Source of the DNA: Chiua virens
Taxonomy: Eukaryota > Basidiomycota > Agaricomycetes > Boletales > Boletaceae
Assembly (NCBI GenBank): GCA_019787685.1
Contig: JAHNUO010000012.1
Coordinates: forward strand, 1,178,001-1,242,000
DNA length: 64,000 bases
Direction: 5' to 3'
Shown piece after piece: positions 22,176-34,143 of the stretch; the stretch's first letter is position 1, and the number at the start of each line of letters is the position of its first letter. Below the pieces are notes generated by a model. That model saw nothing but the letters and a program-made list of their open reading frames with translations. It made no database searches and was not told where the DNA came from. The position numbers and the translations under genes were made by a program.

Positions 22176-24371
22176 GGCTTAAAGCAAGGGGAAATCCAGC
22201 AATTTAACAGCGGAAGAAGTCTGAGAATTGTATCCAGTGGTTACGAAGACAAGGTTAGTCGGAACTCATTTCACCCAGCGAACTGGTTCGTGGACGGAAT
22301 CGTCCGATGTTTGCAGCACATCCCAAGAGTGGGCTCAGTATGATACGATAGAGCAACTTCAACTTGTTTTTTGAAACGTGCCGTAGTACCCGCAATTGGA
22401 ATGAGGCGCGAACCTGAAGTCTGAAAGTTGTATTCTGTGCTTGAAGCTGAATGGACAACTCAATGGCCCGGGTCGACCAGAGGACTCTTGCCGTGTGAAT
22501 CACGGTTTGGGATTGAAATTCGTTGCCAGTGAGATCCGGGTCTGAGAATCTACTTACAACACGCAAGTTATCGGCCACTGAATCGCGGACTCACGGTGAA
22601 GGATTGGACGGAACCCCGCACTGTAGGTTTGTTTCAGGTTATCGATATGATCGATTGGATTAGCGCCCAGCGCTTACATCGCGACATGCGCTGGAGAGTC
22701 GCGGACTCCAGTGGCAATGAACGGAGCCCCGTCTTCCAACATCTACAAAGCGGCAGAACAACGTTATTGTTGCGTTATCGCTTGACGACTCTCTGTGGCC
22801 TTTTGAGAGCTATGATTGGACAATGGGTTGGCAAATATGGATATTCAGGGCTACTAACCTGGCCTAACCAAATCTAGGCACCTAAAAGGTAGAGGTTGGG
22901 CTCGCTTATGCGGTTTCAACTTTTAGATGAACCTCTTGGGCGCCCCATTTGTATATTCCCGTTATCGTGTGTGTCCCAGCTAGTTCACTTTACATAGCCT
23001 TGAAAAGTCCAACCAGGAGGTGTGTCCTCAACGGACGCAGTACAATAGGCGCCAGGTCCGCATCCTAATACAAATCATCCCTTCCTATCTTGAATTTCAC
23101 GTCGCATTCAGACCGTGACTGGATTCCAACATGCCTGCCGGTACTGCCCTGAAGTCCTTCAATTACCTTTCCGCTCCCGGCGCTCTGGGACCTACTGTCC
23201 TATTGTTCACCTGCACCGCCCAAACCCTCCCCTAGATTAACAGAAGACCGCGAGTAGGAATTACGTGTCGTACAAGAGCGCATACGGCAACTCCGCGAAC
23301 AATATAGGGTTAGAGGCTGCGAAAGAGTTGACATGCCTCGGGTTATGGCTGAGCACTACATGTTCAACGACACACAGTGGCGGGTTATTTTCGGGATGTG
23401 CGCCCTTGGGTATATCGACAAGGCACTGAGATTGTTTCCAGAAAGAAAACTTGTCCTCGAACGTGGAGGTGGGTACCCAGATTTAGTTCTTCAGTCGGTT
23501 CATGGACTAACCCTAACCCATTGCTAGGAGTTGGCCTAGTAAAGGCAAGCGCGCTTTCAAAGCGGATGCGGCCAGCCGGATACAGACCTCGCTGCTGAGC
23601 GCTGAGCTGGGTACATGTACGATGGGCCATCCACGGCGAGGCGCAAAAGGATCACCATTCCCTCATAAACGACGAGATACCCATGGACCGAAAAGGACTC
23701 GGACTTGGACTCTTTCCGTGGACTTGCCTCCACTGGCACGTTGGTACAACAGGTTATATATCGCATCCGGAAAGGATGATGCGCACAGGTTCGTGTCGCT
23801 GGATTCGGGGACTCTCGAATCATGTGGAGCGCTGATGGTGGCACAATCAACGATCCCACTAGTGACCGCTACAGTACGCCGTTGGATGCACACATGGCGG
23901 TCACTAGGCTTGGAGACATAATAAGAGGCTCGATTTCAGGTACCAAGCAGACGTATTCCGGAGCGCGTTGCTGCGACGTTTGATAAACAACTATAAGGTC
24001 CAGGGGCTTTGTGGTCAAAGCTGCCTGCCTTTGACCTTAGCCAAAGCCGCAGGCGTTGGATGTTTTTCCACTCAGAACATGATTGGTCTTGTATTTATTC
24101 CGCATTTCAAACAAATTTCTGTGAGCTGGGAGTCTGCACAAAAATAGTGGTGCCCAAGCTAGACACGATTGCAGATTTGAAAGTTGACGCGTTGACGAGC
24201 CATCAGCTGACATGACTCACAGGAACGAAGTTAGATTTGCCTGATCTCGTCTCCTGGCGCCGTCCTTGCGGACCTGGACGCCGGACTATCACAAGGCCAG
24301 TACTTATTATCTTATTGGAATATACGTGTGTAATCAAATAGGCCATAAATATCCTACATAAAAATACGACA
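22176..24371. other. No gene recognised
   Basis: 2.2 kb with scattered short reading frames (for example plus-strand 23333-23527 and 23622-23921) and no identifiable domain, repeat or RNA gene. Confidence 0.4.
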
Positions 24372-26341
24372 CTAGCAAGCTGACGCACGCGAAAGCACCT
24401 TGTGCACCCGTCCCAACATCCACGCCTGCATCTCGTGATCCCAGAGCACGACAGGCACCTTGATCTGGCCAATCCCGGTGCCTGTGACGGTCGCCTTGAC
24501 CTTGATGTACCTAAATTCCCTAAACGTGCCTGGTTGTAAAACATAGACGGCGAGCGGTCCGAGTTTGCCCTTGTCGAGCATGCTCGTGACGTTTTCATTG
24601 GCGTCGGCGAGGTCGGCTTCGATGCGCGCGGGGGCTTGGCTCGCCGAGGGCGCTGTGGCAGCGGGTCAGTCCAAATGGCATGGAAAGAAAGAAAGATCTC
24701 ACCCAGCTCGCCATCGATCTCGACGAGGTACGCCAATGAAGGCGGCATCTTTCGCTCGTCCACGATCACGGTGAATTCCGTGATGGTTCCGAGCACGTCC
24801 TGTGCCGAGAAGATCGCGGTTTTGAGTTGCTCTTCGCTGATCATGCCGGATGTGAGACGGAGAAAGGCGCTGAGGCAATATGATCTCAGTCGAGAGGCAC
24901 GGTGGACCAAATTGAGATCACGTACCCGCGGCGTTCGACGTAGCGTAAGATGGGGCTATCGTCTATCGGGTCAAAATCGGCGATTTCGACGACGTCACCG
25001 AGGCGGTAGCGCCAGAGGCCGTCACGGGTCGTCACCACGATTTCATACCGATGGCCGATTTTGACCTCGTGCTGGACAAGGGTAAGCGCCAACACATGTC
25101 AGTAGAGTGTATGCGTACTGCAAAGGCCAAATTGGATGCAGGTTTCTGCCTGCGGATATATCCAGATACTCGATGATGTCATCGTTGGTTGCCTTGAATA
25201 GATTGAGGTCGGTGTGACTGTATGCGGTGCCCACGTATGCTTCGCTGGCAGTGAATCCCAGACTCGTCATGTGAACATCGGGTCCAAGATAATGTTGCAT
25301 CTAAAAAAGGGTGAGACTGAGGACGAGTGGCCTGTAAAAGTGCATACCTTTGGAATGACACCGGCGAATACACCGCTCGCAATCCCAATGACGACGTTGA
25401 GTCGAGGCCATAGCATCTTGAGCCAGCCAGGTTGGTCCGTGGCCTTCCCGACGGCGCGAATGTGGGTGGCCCGCTGCGGCCTCGCCGGGAATCTTGGCTG
25501 ACAGACGGTAAATACGCGTGTCTTTGTACAGAGCGATGGCCTACCTCGAGGTAACTCCGGACGTGAGCGGTTCCTTCCCAGTTTGGCAGCACGCCTGTGT
25601 CGATGCTGTCGACGAGTGTATCCCACTCTTCCTCCATGTAGCGCATCATGTCGATAAACACGGTTCCAAAGAGGGTAGGAGATGTTTTCGAGGTCGGGAT
25701 CGGCAAGGGCAAACAGGAGATGCATTAAAAGGAATGAACGGTAGTTGGCAATGAAGCTGATGGCTATCGGAGATGTCGCACGGGGTGCAATGCCAGTGAT
25801 CAACCAAGGATCCTTGTCGACGGTCATGCCGTGTTCCATACGGATGACACCAGCGGACATGCTCGTGAGAGGGAACTGTGCGACTCTGGTTTCGTCGTCG
25901 TTGATGACGTCGACTGACGCGGTGATAGGTGAGCGAGTAGACGACGCAATTCTTTCCGCCTTCGGATGAGACGGGGTTGGCATGCTCGTCGACGTCTTGG
26001 GTCGAGGACTGTTCGGGATGGCAGTACTTGGCGTAGAGTTTGCATTTCTTGCCCGAGGTCGCGCTCGAGCTGGCGATGTAAGCGGGCAGTCCGGGGGCGA
26101 ACATGTCCTTGACGTCTTTCTCGCGCAGAGTGGGGTCAAGCATTTGGTTGACAAAGGGTTCGTACGAGTCGTAGCCGGTCAAGGGAACGGTATCGCGGAA
26201 AGCCTGGATGATGGATCGGTCGTTCGCGTCCAGCGCGGTACGAAAATCGGTAAAGACGGGAGATTCGCGTACATAACGCGTATTAGCGTTTGTAGCGAGG
26301 AGGTGAGTGAGGGTCGCTTCGGTGCGGGTTCTGAGAGCCAT
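24372..26341 (-). CDS. GH3-family acyl-adenylating enzyme, several frameshifts
   Basis: Relative of plant GH3 proteins (ANL superfamily; in plants they join amino acids to jasmonate or auxin). The fungal substrate is unknown. Starts MALRTRTEATLTHLLA at 26341. Family blocks in order: FRDTVPLTGYDSYEPFV, the adenylate-binding loop SSSATSGKKCK (usual SSGTSGK), FPLTSMSAGVIRMEHG, IANYRSFLLMHLLFALADPDLE, TLFGTVFIDMMRYMEEEW, AGVIPK|MQHYLGPDVHM, GFTASEAYVGT, TTRDGLWRYRLGDVVE, YVERRG, and a C-terminal IKVPVVLWDHEMQAWM. Introns are visible at about 25504-25549, 25300-25350 and within the 24.7-25.1 kb part. Single-base frame changes are needed near 25915 (before ASVDVINDDE) and near 25675 (ENISY|TLFGT), and perhaps one near 25140. 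Divergent from the next gene, with 116 bp between starts. Confidence 0.8.
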
Positions 26342-26457
26342 AACGATGTCGACTTTACTGCACGGTTTTTATGGCTCATGGTGTATTGCAGTGCTGATGT
26401 CATTGTGTGATTGCATAAATGCTAGTGTCGTCATCGGAGATTGAATTGGCTGTTATG

Positions 26458-28205
26458 ACCGACATCGACGACCTCTTCGTCTTCAACACACTCCTCCTCG
26501 TCGCTGCCAGCTCACTCGCCATCGTACTCACTTCCTGGCTCTGGCATCACATTCACCCTGTCTACACCAGTCCGCGACGACCCAAGCGTGCACACCGAAT
26601 TGCTGCCGTCGTCTATTGCGACGCCATCTCTTTCCCTCGAAAAGGATCACAAGAGCACCCGTTCCAAGGAGCGTCGTCGCAGAGGCAAGGACCCATTCAG
26701 AGAGCTCCTCAAGAGCGGAAAAAAGTCAAAAGCACTGCTCGAGGTCATCAAAGTTGCCGATCACGAACAGCCTGTGTCCAATTCGAGCGCGCCTGGGAAC
26801 GACTCTGCTTCCTCCACCTCGCGCTCACACTCCCCCGAGTCCCGGCTGTGCACTGAATCAGATGATGGCAGCAGCATCGTGATCTCCAACACCAACACAT
26901 TGGCTGTGGCATCGCCTGAGGACAGCCCGTGCTCTGATACGGTCGTTGCACCCCCGGACTCAATCGAGCCCACGGACGCGGAAGTGAACATCAGCTCCGC
27001 TTCGACGATCATGACCGAAGCCTCCTCGCCTGTTGTCGACACGCGCACGCCTGAACCACGCATTTCACAGGTGGCTCCAACAGGGAATTGTGCTGAACTT
27101 TTCCGTGCCAGAACGAGATTGCGCATGTCGAAAATGGATCAGACCACCAAGTCGCTATTAATATCGTCCGACAGCGTGGCAAGTCCCGTCCCCTCGCTAT
27201 CTATAGTCCCCCCCACGTGAGCACTTGCTTTTCTTGTTGGATGGCCGTGTCTTGATCTCTACTCATAGTCACTCCACTGACGGTGCTGGTCCATCGACAC
27301 CCACTAATTCCCGGGGGTCAACGCCCCCATTACCTCCCTCCCAGGACCCCGGCCAGGGTAAACTGCTTCTCAATGCACAGATACAAGTCGCTTCCTTGCG
27401 CAGCGCGCTCGAAGCAGCCCAGTCACGCGAAGAACAATTACGCTTAGAGGCCGAGCAGGCAAGCAAAGAACGCGATGAATTTTGCTGGAGGTGGAACGAG
27501 GATGCAGGTGTTTGGAGAAGAAGAGAAGCAGAAGTGAGTCTCTCGTACATGTTCCCTGTGCTATCTCAACGTGCGCGTTGCAGCTTCAAGCCCAGATCCA
27601 CCACCTGATGTCGCGGCTTCAGGCGTTCTCGTCTGGGATGTCTTCTCCCTCGCCACGTTTACAACATCCACCATTTCCGCTTCCACCTGCCATTCAGCCA
27701 CAGAATTCCGCAAGTGCACCAGCCCACGTGCAAGCATTGCTTGCATCTGCGCCCATGCTGCGTTCACACCCAGTTGGATTCGCCGCCTCTGGCACTGGGG
27801 GATTTTACTCGGGTGCAGGTGTGGGCATGTCGCCCCTATTGTGGTCTGGTCTGGGATTGTGTGTCCCAAATCAGGATATCCGACACGGACGACGGACGCC
27901 TGATTCGTCGGCCTCGGGATCGTCGTCAAGGGGCCGACGGCGGACGGCGAGTGACGGAAGATGTCAAGAGCGCGTCGGACGAGTCGTCGATGGGAGACTG
28001 GGACGGGATCGAGGACGGGTCTGCGGACGAGGAGGAAGAGGACATTTTCAGCAACAATGCACTGGCGGACGCTATTTTGAAGAGACCGGAGAGTATCCGG
28101 GGACTAGGTGGCAACGCTAGGAGGCGATCGGGAACGGGTGGACGGTCTCCTAACCAGGGCCGGATCGAGCGAATGGATGCGCTCAAGGATCCAGCGTTGG
28201 AGTAG
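26458..28205 (+). CDS. Membrane-anchored Ser-rich coiled-coil protein, unknown function
   Basis: Not recognised as a named family. From ATG 26458: an N-terminal transmembrane helix (FNTLLLVAASSLAIVLTSWLW) and a basic stop-transfer (SPRRPKR). Then a Ser/Thr-rich region, a coiled coil (LNAQIQVASLRSALEAAQSREEQ, ASKERDEF), a Pro-rich stretch and an acidic tail (DWDGIEDGSADEEEEDIFS) ending at TAG 28203-28205. Introns 27217-27268 and 27534-27583 are well formed. Two frame changes are needed: near 26595, right after the basic cluster, and near 27840-27880, where a very short intron is an alternative. An upstream in-frame ATG at 26437-26458 range is possible; 26458 places the helix at the usual distance. 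Likely an organelle or ER membrane protein facing the cytosol (inference). Confidence 0.55.
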
Positions 28206-28535
28206 CCCGGTTCCATCAAGACGGTTTCGGACGGGTAATAGCCCATGTTCACACTCATTATTATTGATATCCACCACTGAGAACGTGATACCACTTATAT
28301 CATAATTGCATTACCATTTTTTTTCTAGCGTACAATCAATAGGGATTCTGGATTCTGGTGGACATTTTTATTTTCTTTGCATTCGTGATGGCCGGTATTT
28401 CTATGATGCACCTGTTGTAATTTCACTCTGGTCCTAATGAGATGGTTGTTACATTATGTTGATCGGTATGAGGTCGTTACAGTAAAGCGTGGCATGATGG
28501 AAAGAACCAAGGACCGACGACGTCCACCGACCGTA

Positions 28536-29373
28536 TCACGACGACCCTGACGCCGCCTGTCGTTGCTGCGCGAGCATCCGCCTAGTCGCCCGTCAGTCAC
28601 TGCAGGAAAAAAAAAAACACCGGGACGTACTGGCGAGCAGCCAGCACCATCTGCGCCTTGCGCTCTCGTAAGCTCGCCTCGCGTTTCTCGGGCGTGTCCT
28701 CCCACTTGGCTTTTCCGCCTGCATCAGCTTGGGAGAGGTCCTGGTCGTCGACGAGAGTGTGCTCGAGGCGGTACCGCTCGATCAATGAGGGTTGTGGGAC
28801 GGTTGCTACGGCGGGGGGGTTCGCGGCGGGAGCATTTGGACGGGCGGGTGCGGGTGCAGTGGTCGGTCGACGGCCGTCCGGGTGAGGGTAGAGGGTAAAA
28901 TAAGCGGGTGGGGGCTGTGACGGGGGTCAGCGGGTGCGGAAGGACTTGGATAGGGACGTACGGGGTCGAGGAACCCGCGTTCGAGGATCTTGTTGGTGGT
29001 CAGTTCGACGCTGCCGGTGCGTAAGAGGTCGAAGCGGATGTTATCCCTGCGAGGGTGTCAGTGGTGTGGATGGGGTGGGGAGGGGGGGCGCACGTGGGGA
29101 TGTCGGGGAACATGGTGTGGATTTGGTCGACCTGGGAGGGAGTGAGGGGTGAGTGTGGGCATGAAAAGATGGACGAACCATATCTTGGGTGACATGTTTT
29201 GGTCTGAAGCCGAGTGCGGTCGTGGCTGATCGGGTGTCGGAGGAGGAGGAGGTACCTTGATGGCCGGGTCAGTGTACGTTCATGATCAGGAAAGAGTACA
29301 GACCGGAAGTAGCCCAGCGAAATAGAAAGACGATGACTGCAAATGCGACGAGGGCATTGACGACTTCGCTCAT
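28536..29373 (-). CDS. Cue1-like CUE-domain ER membrane protein
   Basis: Relative of yeast Cue1, which anchors and activates the ubiquitin-conjugating enzyme Ubc7 at the ER for ERAD. Six exons: 29304-29373, 29179-29255, 29094-29131, 28962-29046, 28631-28914, 28536-28581, total 600 nt (199 aa), all phases consistent. N-terminal membrane helix VVNALVAFAVIVFLFRW, then FRPKHVTQDM and the CUE domain VDQIHTMFPDIPTDNIRFDLL (MFP motif present) ending NKILERGFLDP. A proline linker PPPAYFTLYP follows. The C-terminal helical segment WEDTPEKREASLRERKAQMVLAARQ resembles the Ubc7-binding region, and the end is RMLAQQRQAASGSS. No frame damage. Divergent from the glutamine amidotransferase with 33 bp between the two ATGs. 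Confidence 0.9.
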
Positions 29374-29406
29374 GGTGGTGGTTTCAATTCAAACAATAAC
29401 CAACAA
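29374..29406. promoter_or_regulatory. 33 bp head-to-head intergenic region
   Basis: Everything between the ATGs of the Cue1-like gene (minus) and the amidotransferase gene (plus). Any core promoter for either must lie in the other's transcribed or coding DNA, so the two transcripts may overlap or share a bidirectional initiator. No TATA box is visible in it. Confidence 0.5.
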
Positions 29407-30346
29407 ATGACACGACTCGCCCTCCTCATCTGTGACGAGCTCATCCCTCCCCTCAAGAACATCTATGGCGATTACAGTACCGTATTCAACGACCTCTTAA
29501 AGTCATCGATCGATCATCACACATTCACCCTCGATGGCTACCATGTCTTCAAGGACATGGCTTATCCCCCAGACAACATCCACTACGACGGTCCTCCTCA
29601 TCAGCGGTTCCCGTTCGTCCTCGTCTTCTTCCCTCCCCGTCGTCCTCATCGCACCACAGGCTTCTCGGCATACGAAGACATCGAATGGATCAACAAACTC
29701 GTCGCTTACGTCCAACACATCCTCGCCTCCAAACCCGCCCTCAAAGTCTTCGGTAAGCCCATGCCCATTCGTGTCCATCCCCGACCCACCCCACCCAGGC
29801 ATCTGCTTCGGCCACCAGATCATCGCCCGCGCCCTCGGCGGGTCCTGCGTCCCCAACAATGGTCGTTGGGAAGTCGCCGTGACGACCATCCAGCTCACGC
29901 CGCTCGGTCGTGCTATCTTTGGCACCGACCAACTCGTGCGTGTCCATCGTCTCCTCGTGCAGAGGCTCATCCCCCGTTAGGATATCCAACAGATGCACAG
30001 GGACCACGTCCCGACGGTCCCACCCACCGCTTACCTCCTTGGCGCGACCGACGTCACGCCCAACCAGGGCATGGTCGTGTTCGACCACGTCCCAGAGGAT
30101 TTGGCGTCCCCGCACATTCCGTTGACGTCGATTCGTGTGCTCACCCTCCAAGGTCACCCCGAATATACAGAGTCATTCGTGTCCACCCTATTGGACGCAC
30201 GTGTCGGGATACTGGGCGAGACATTGGTCCGCGAGGCCCGTTTGCGCGCAGGGGGGATACCCGGGCGACACCGTCCAGATGGACTGGCATGCGATGGCGT
30301 GGGCACGATAGGAAAGGTGATCTGGGGCGTGTTGGGCATAGTCTGA
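29407..30346 (+). CDS. Class I glutamine amidotransferase-like protein
   Basis: GATase1-type protein, similar to fungal GMP-synthase-like amidotransferase domains that stand alone; probably a cytosolic glutaminase or peptidase-like enzyme, substrate unknown. Exons 29407-29612, 29660-29752, 29799-29935, 29981-30346. It starts MTRLALLICDELIPPLKNIYGDY; LLISGSR precedes AYEDIEWINKLVAYV. The nucleophile elbow is GICFGHQIIARALGG (Cys) and the His/Glu pair is in LTLQGHPEY. The last three exons are in phase. Exon 1 carries one base too many: the GG at 29590-29591 would read YDVLLISGS with a single G. Convergent with the SNARE gene, 104 bp between stops. Confidence 0.85.
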
Positions 30347-30450
30347 AATACATTATGTATAGATGTCGTCGACATTATGGTATTACCGTCCGTCAGTACA
30401 AGCGTCCACATTAAATTTTTCCACTATATCACCAGCCTCCACCGAAAAAG

Positions 30451-31264
30451 TCATGTTTTGAAAACAACAATGAGAATGAGCAGCACGAGAATGAGCATGG
30501 CGATGGTCACCGTCGAGCCTGCCAAACGTCAGCACACACGCCCGCCTGAACCAACACACGCACCGTTCTCCTTTGCCCCGCGGGCCACACGTGCCAGCCG
30601 CCGCCGCGCACCCGTCATCCGCGTATCCGTATGGTCCAGCTCCGTATCCAGCGCATCCAACAACCCCGTGTGCACCTCCAGCTCGTCGTTGATCTGCACC
30701 GAAATATGGTGTTGCCGCCCAATCGACGACGACAGTCGGTCGAGGTGGGTGTCTTGGTCTGTCCTTTGCGTGAGCGGCGACGGCAAAAAAAAAGGAAGGG
30801 GCTCGACGAACCTTGCATGATCTGGCGCTGCTGCAACACGATCCCACCCTCGTCCATCTCGTGCGGGTCGTCCGTGTACGGCTCGAACGCGGGCTCCAGA
30901 CTCTGCTTGCGTTCCAAAGGGGTGGTCGGCGGCGAGGGGTCTGGGATGCTGTGTGGACGAGGACCGTCGGGGGTAGTCACGTCAAACGAGAAGGAACGCA
31001 CCTCTCGAGCCCGGCCTTTGCGACCTCTTCCGAGCCTAGCATGTCCAGTAACCGTTCGTACTGGCCTCGGAGTGTGGCATCCTCGTTGTCATCCTGGAGG
31101 GCAATCACACCGCTGCGGAGGGTCCGCAGGTTGGTCACGATTTGTGCGAGGTGGAGGTTCGGGTACGTCGATTGGAGACGCTGTCGCTCGAGGAGGAGCG
31201 TGAGCGTCCCAGTCGTGAGGGCGGTCAGTTTGGGATGCGAGACGTCCGAGGGCATCGTTCTCAA
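30451..31264 (-). CDS. Syntaxin-8-like SNARE
   Basis: Qc-type t-SNARE of the endosomal/vacuolar pathway (Syn8/Stx8-like). Exons 31002-31264, 30812-30948, 30564-30758, 30451-30518; sum 663 nt, 220 aa, all introns 45-53 bp and in phase. The N-terminal helical region has LLLERQRLQSTYPN and YERLLDMLGSEE. A linker carries SIPDPSPPTTPLERKQSLEP. The SNARE motif starts MDEGGIVLQQRQIMQDQDTHLDRLSSSI, has a Gln at the central layer (HISVQINDELE) and ends DTRMTGARRRLARV. The tail anchor is VTIAMLILVLLILIVVF with two residues after it. A second in-frame ATG three codons in (31255) is an alternative start. Divergent from the giant gene at 31407 with 142 bp between starts. Confidence 0.88.
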
Positions 31265-31406
31265 AGTGTAGTAAGAGCAGGAGCCCCTTGGTGAGAACGA
31301 CTCGGAGTAGCACGTGGTCTTTGTCTACTGAGTCTACCCACTTCCAGTTCTTGATCTTCCAGCTCGTACTCGTCACAACTCTTGCATATATACTTTCCTC
31401 TGAATC

Positions 31407-34143
31407 ATGTCAATTCATTCCATATTCTCCTCTGTCTTTGAAGACGACGATCAAATATCGAAGTCACCCCTGATCATCACAGCCCTTGAAAATGTCGTGG
31501 TCCACGTCTTTTCACATCCTCATCACATTTCTCTTGAGAGTCTCCCAGGAAAACTTGCACTCATTCGCGCCATCGTCGTCGCTCTCCGTGCTTACACCGA
31601 CCGTGTCGATAAACCAGAGCCTGAATGGATTTCCCTGGCAAACATGCTAAACATGATATTCGCGGATACTTTGCCGCCGCTGTCCTACTCATTATCACCC
31701 TGTATCGTGAGCAAGGAAGTCATCCATTCCCAGCTGAGTTCGATGAGAATTGGAGGTAAGTCTCCGCGTTTCCTCATACATGTTACTCAAGATCCATAGA
31801 TGTCCTTGCAATTCCCCTTGAATCCGACGGGATCTTGTTCCGAAGGCAGGTCCAATGCACACGTTACGAGCCGTTCACTCTACCTGCACGCAACGTTTAT
31901 AACAACGCGACCCAATACTTGGCGGTTTACCCTGACCTAGCAATTGAGATTCCAGAGAACGTTTTTCTTGATCCAGATTTTCAATCCTCTCTCTCCGATT
32001 TCCTGTGTGACGTGACTCCGAGAACGAAGCAACTACTTACGGGCATCCTACGTGCCGTTGGACGTCCGGTGGAATCTATCTCCATCACGAAACGTATTCA
32101 GCATGGAAACCATGATGTCCGTTCTAACTTGAAGTTGTGGCGTTATGTCAAGGTCGTCATCCAATTATCCCTCGGGCGATCTCCTGCGGGGCGTGCTTTG
32201 TATAAAGAATTTATGTTATTCTTTATGCAAAACTTGGCAGATCATGCTGTCCAAACCGACGTTTCCGGCGACTTCCTTCATCTCATGCTGAACAAAATCC
32301 TCCGTCGCCTTGCAAAGCTTGGTCCTTCTGCTCCAAAGTGGATCTCTGATGCAGTGTTACACACTTGCACTTGTCTCTCGGAAACCCTTCATAAAAGGTG
32401 GTCGGACATGCAGGCTCCTCATCACATCTCCCAACAATTCAGTCTCTCCCAACTCGATCTCACCAGAGACACGCATCTCTCTCTCCGCCGTACACACGAA
32501 TACATCACATCCGCGGTCGCGAGTCATGGTCACGATCCTGGGAATACCACATTTGTTCCCCATCCTCATTTCGAAGGGACTTTCAATGATTTCCTGTTTT
32601 CGAAAGTAGATGGGAACGACCTTCTCGATACACTTCATAACTTTGAGCATGAAGTCGAACGCGGCATTGATGACTGGTTCTCAGCTGGTGTCACGAATGT
32701 GAACACGACATGTTTTCAACTCCAGACTTTGATCGAACTGTATCTTTCAAGTGCATCCGGCCGGTACAGTTCTAGATCTCCCTCCACTTTCATCCGGACA
32801 GCAATTGAACTCTGGGTGGTTCTCGACAAGCTTATCATTCAGGAGATCCCCATGCTTGCAGACTACTCCCCCGAGATTCCTCTAGATATCTTCTCTTATA
32901 CATTCCCTCCGGATTCTATGAGCATCCACCGAGTTTACCGGCTTAATCAGTACCTTTCTTCCCGGCATACTCGAGCAAGGCAAGGGTGGTCAGTGTTTTC
33001 AAGTGAATTCACTGAACAAAGTTTCCCTGTCCGGTATTACGATACATGCCCTGGCCTTTCGGATCTCAAAGCTCGCATTGACAAGCATGCAATACCCTCT
33101 GATCCGTTGCACGCTAAAGTTGTCGTATTCGAACTTCAATGTCCATTATTGTTTCACATTTGGCGTTCCGTCACCTGTAGCCTTCCGGGTTTCGGAGGAA
33201 CGATCCAGCTGCCCCCAAACCATAGCCTGGATTCAGAAGAAACTCGTCCTGCTCTCTTTGCGATTCTTAGGCAGAAACCTTATTCCTTCCAAGCTGTCTC
33301 TCTAATCCCACGCCGCGTCATTGGGAACGACTCGGAGGTTGAGTTACGTTACGAACTCTCAGACCCCCAGTTTTCGCTCAGTCCTAAGGATTACGTGGAC
33401 AAGCTACTGCATGGACCATACGAAACCTTGCAGGAGTACCTTGACAACACCACGCATACATCCAACGAAATCTTATCTACCCAAGAACAGTGCCACCAGG
33501 ACCTTTCCCTCAACGAGTTCATCGCATTCGCACATTTGCGCAGTGGCGGTTCACTGCAATGGATCAATATTCTGCGAGAGTTGCGGGGCCGAACGCTGAA
33601 CTTCCGTCATCAGGAGGTCTATATTCTGTTCGCTCGAGCATCCAGGCATGTCACAGGGGACTCACTGTGGCATGAAGAACTTCAAGATTCTTCGTTTTGC
33701 CATGCACTTCTGGACGAGCTTGAGAGCTTGTTCAACGACCTCAATGCTGGTTTGTCGGACACAGCAGGATTGGCCACCGTCTCTTTGTTAGCTACTTCGG
33801 TCGCTTCAAGTGGAACCATAAACATTGTCCAGTGGGCAATCCAACTCCATCGAAATGTTCGCAGGAAGACATTCCACTGGGTGCAAGAGGAACTATACAA
33901 CTGTCTCATATCACCTGTGAAAGAGGAAGACTACCAGATATTAGGGGAGTTGGCTGCCATTTGTCGAGGCACATTTGCTGTAGATCTGGCTATACATTCT
34001 ACTCAAGATATTGAAGCAGCCCTTTCCTGTGCCTTTCTGATCCAGACAAGTCTCGCATCTAGTAAGTTGTTCAGTCCTCTGAATGAAACTTGTCTCACCA
34101 TACGATTGATCTTTGTTAGACACAGAACTTTCCGTGTATCAGC
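31407..34143 (+). pseudogene. Giant DUF3638-type (ubiquitinyl-hydrolase-like) gene, N-terminal piece
   Basis: First of four pieces of a very large fungal protein whose members carry DUF6606/DUF3638/DUF3645 domains and are annotated as ubiquitinyl hydrolase-like; biochemical role poorly known. ATG 31407 follows a TATA-like catatatac at about 31385. Exon 1 31407-31755, a 44 bp intron, exon 2 31800-34061, a 58 bp intron, exon 3 from 34120. The long exon (over 750 codons) is fully open: YLAVYPDLAIEIPENV, KLWRYVKVVIQLSLGRSP, YKEFMLFFMQNLADHAV and HLMLNKILRRLAKL are family-like. Reading stops mid-codon at TATCAGC, where the Gypsy-A LTR begins. This piece has no frame damage of its own, so the loss seems to come from the insertion. 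Confidence 0.8.

Noticed and set aside
23333..23921. Short ORFs of 64-99 codons
   Set aside because: Overlapping on both strands, no recognisable similarity or gene structure.
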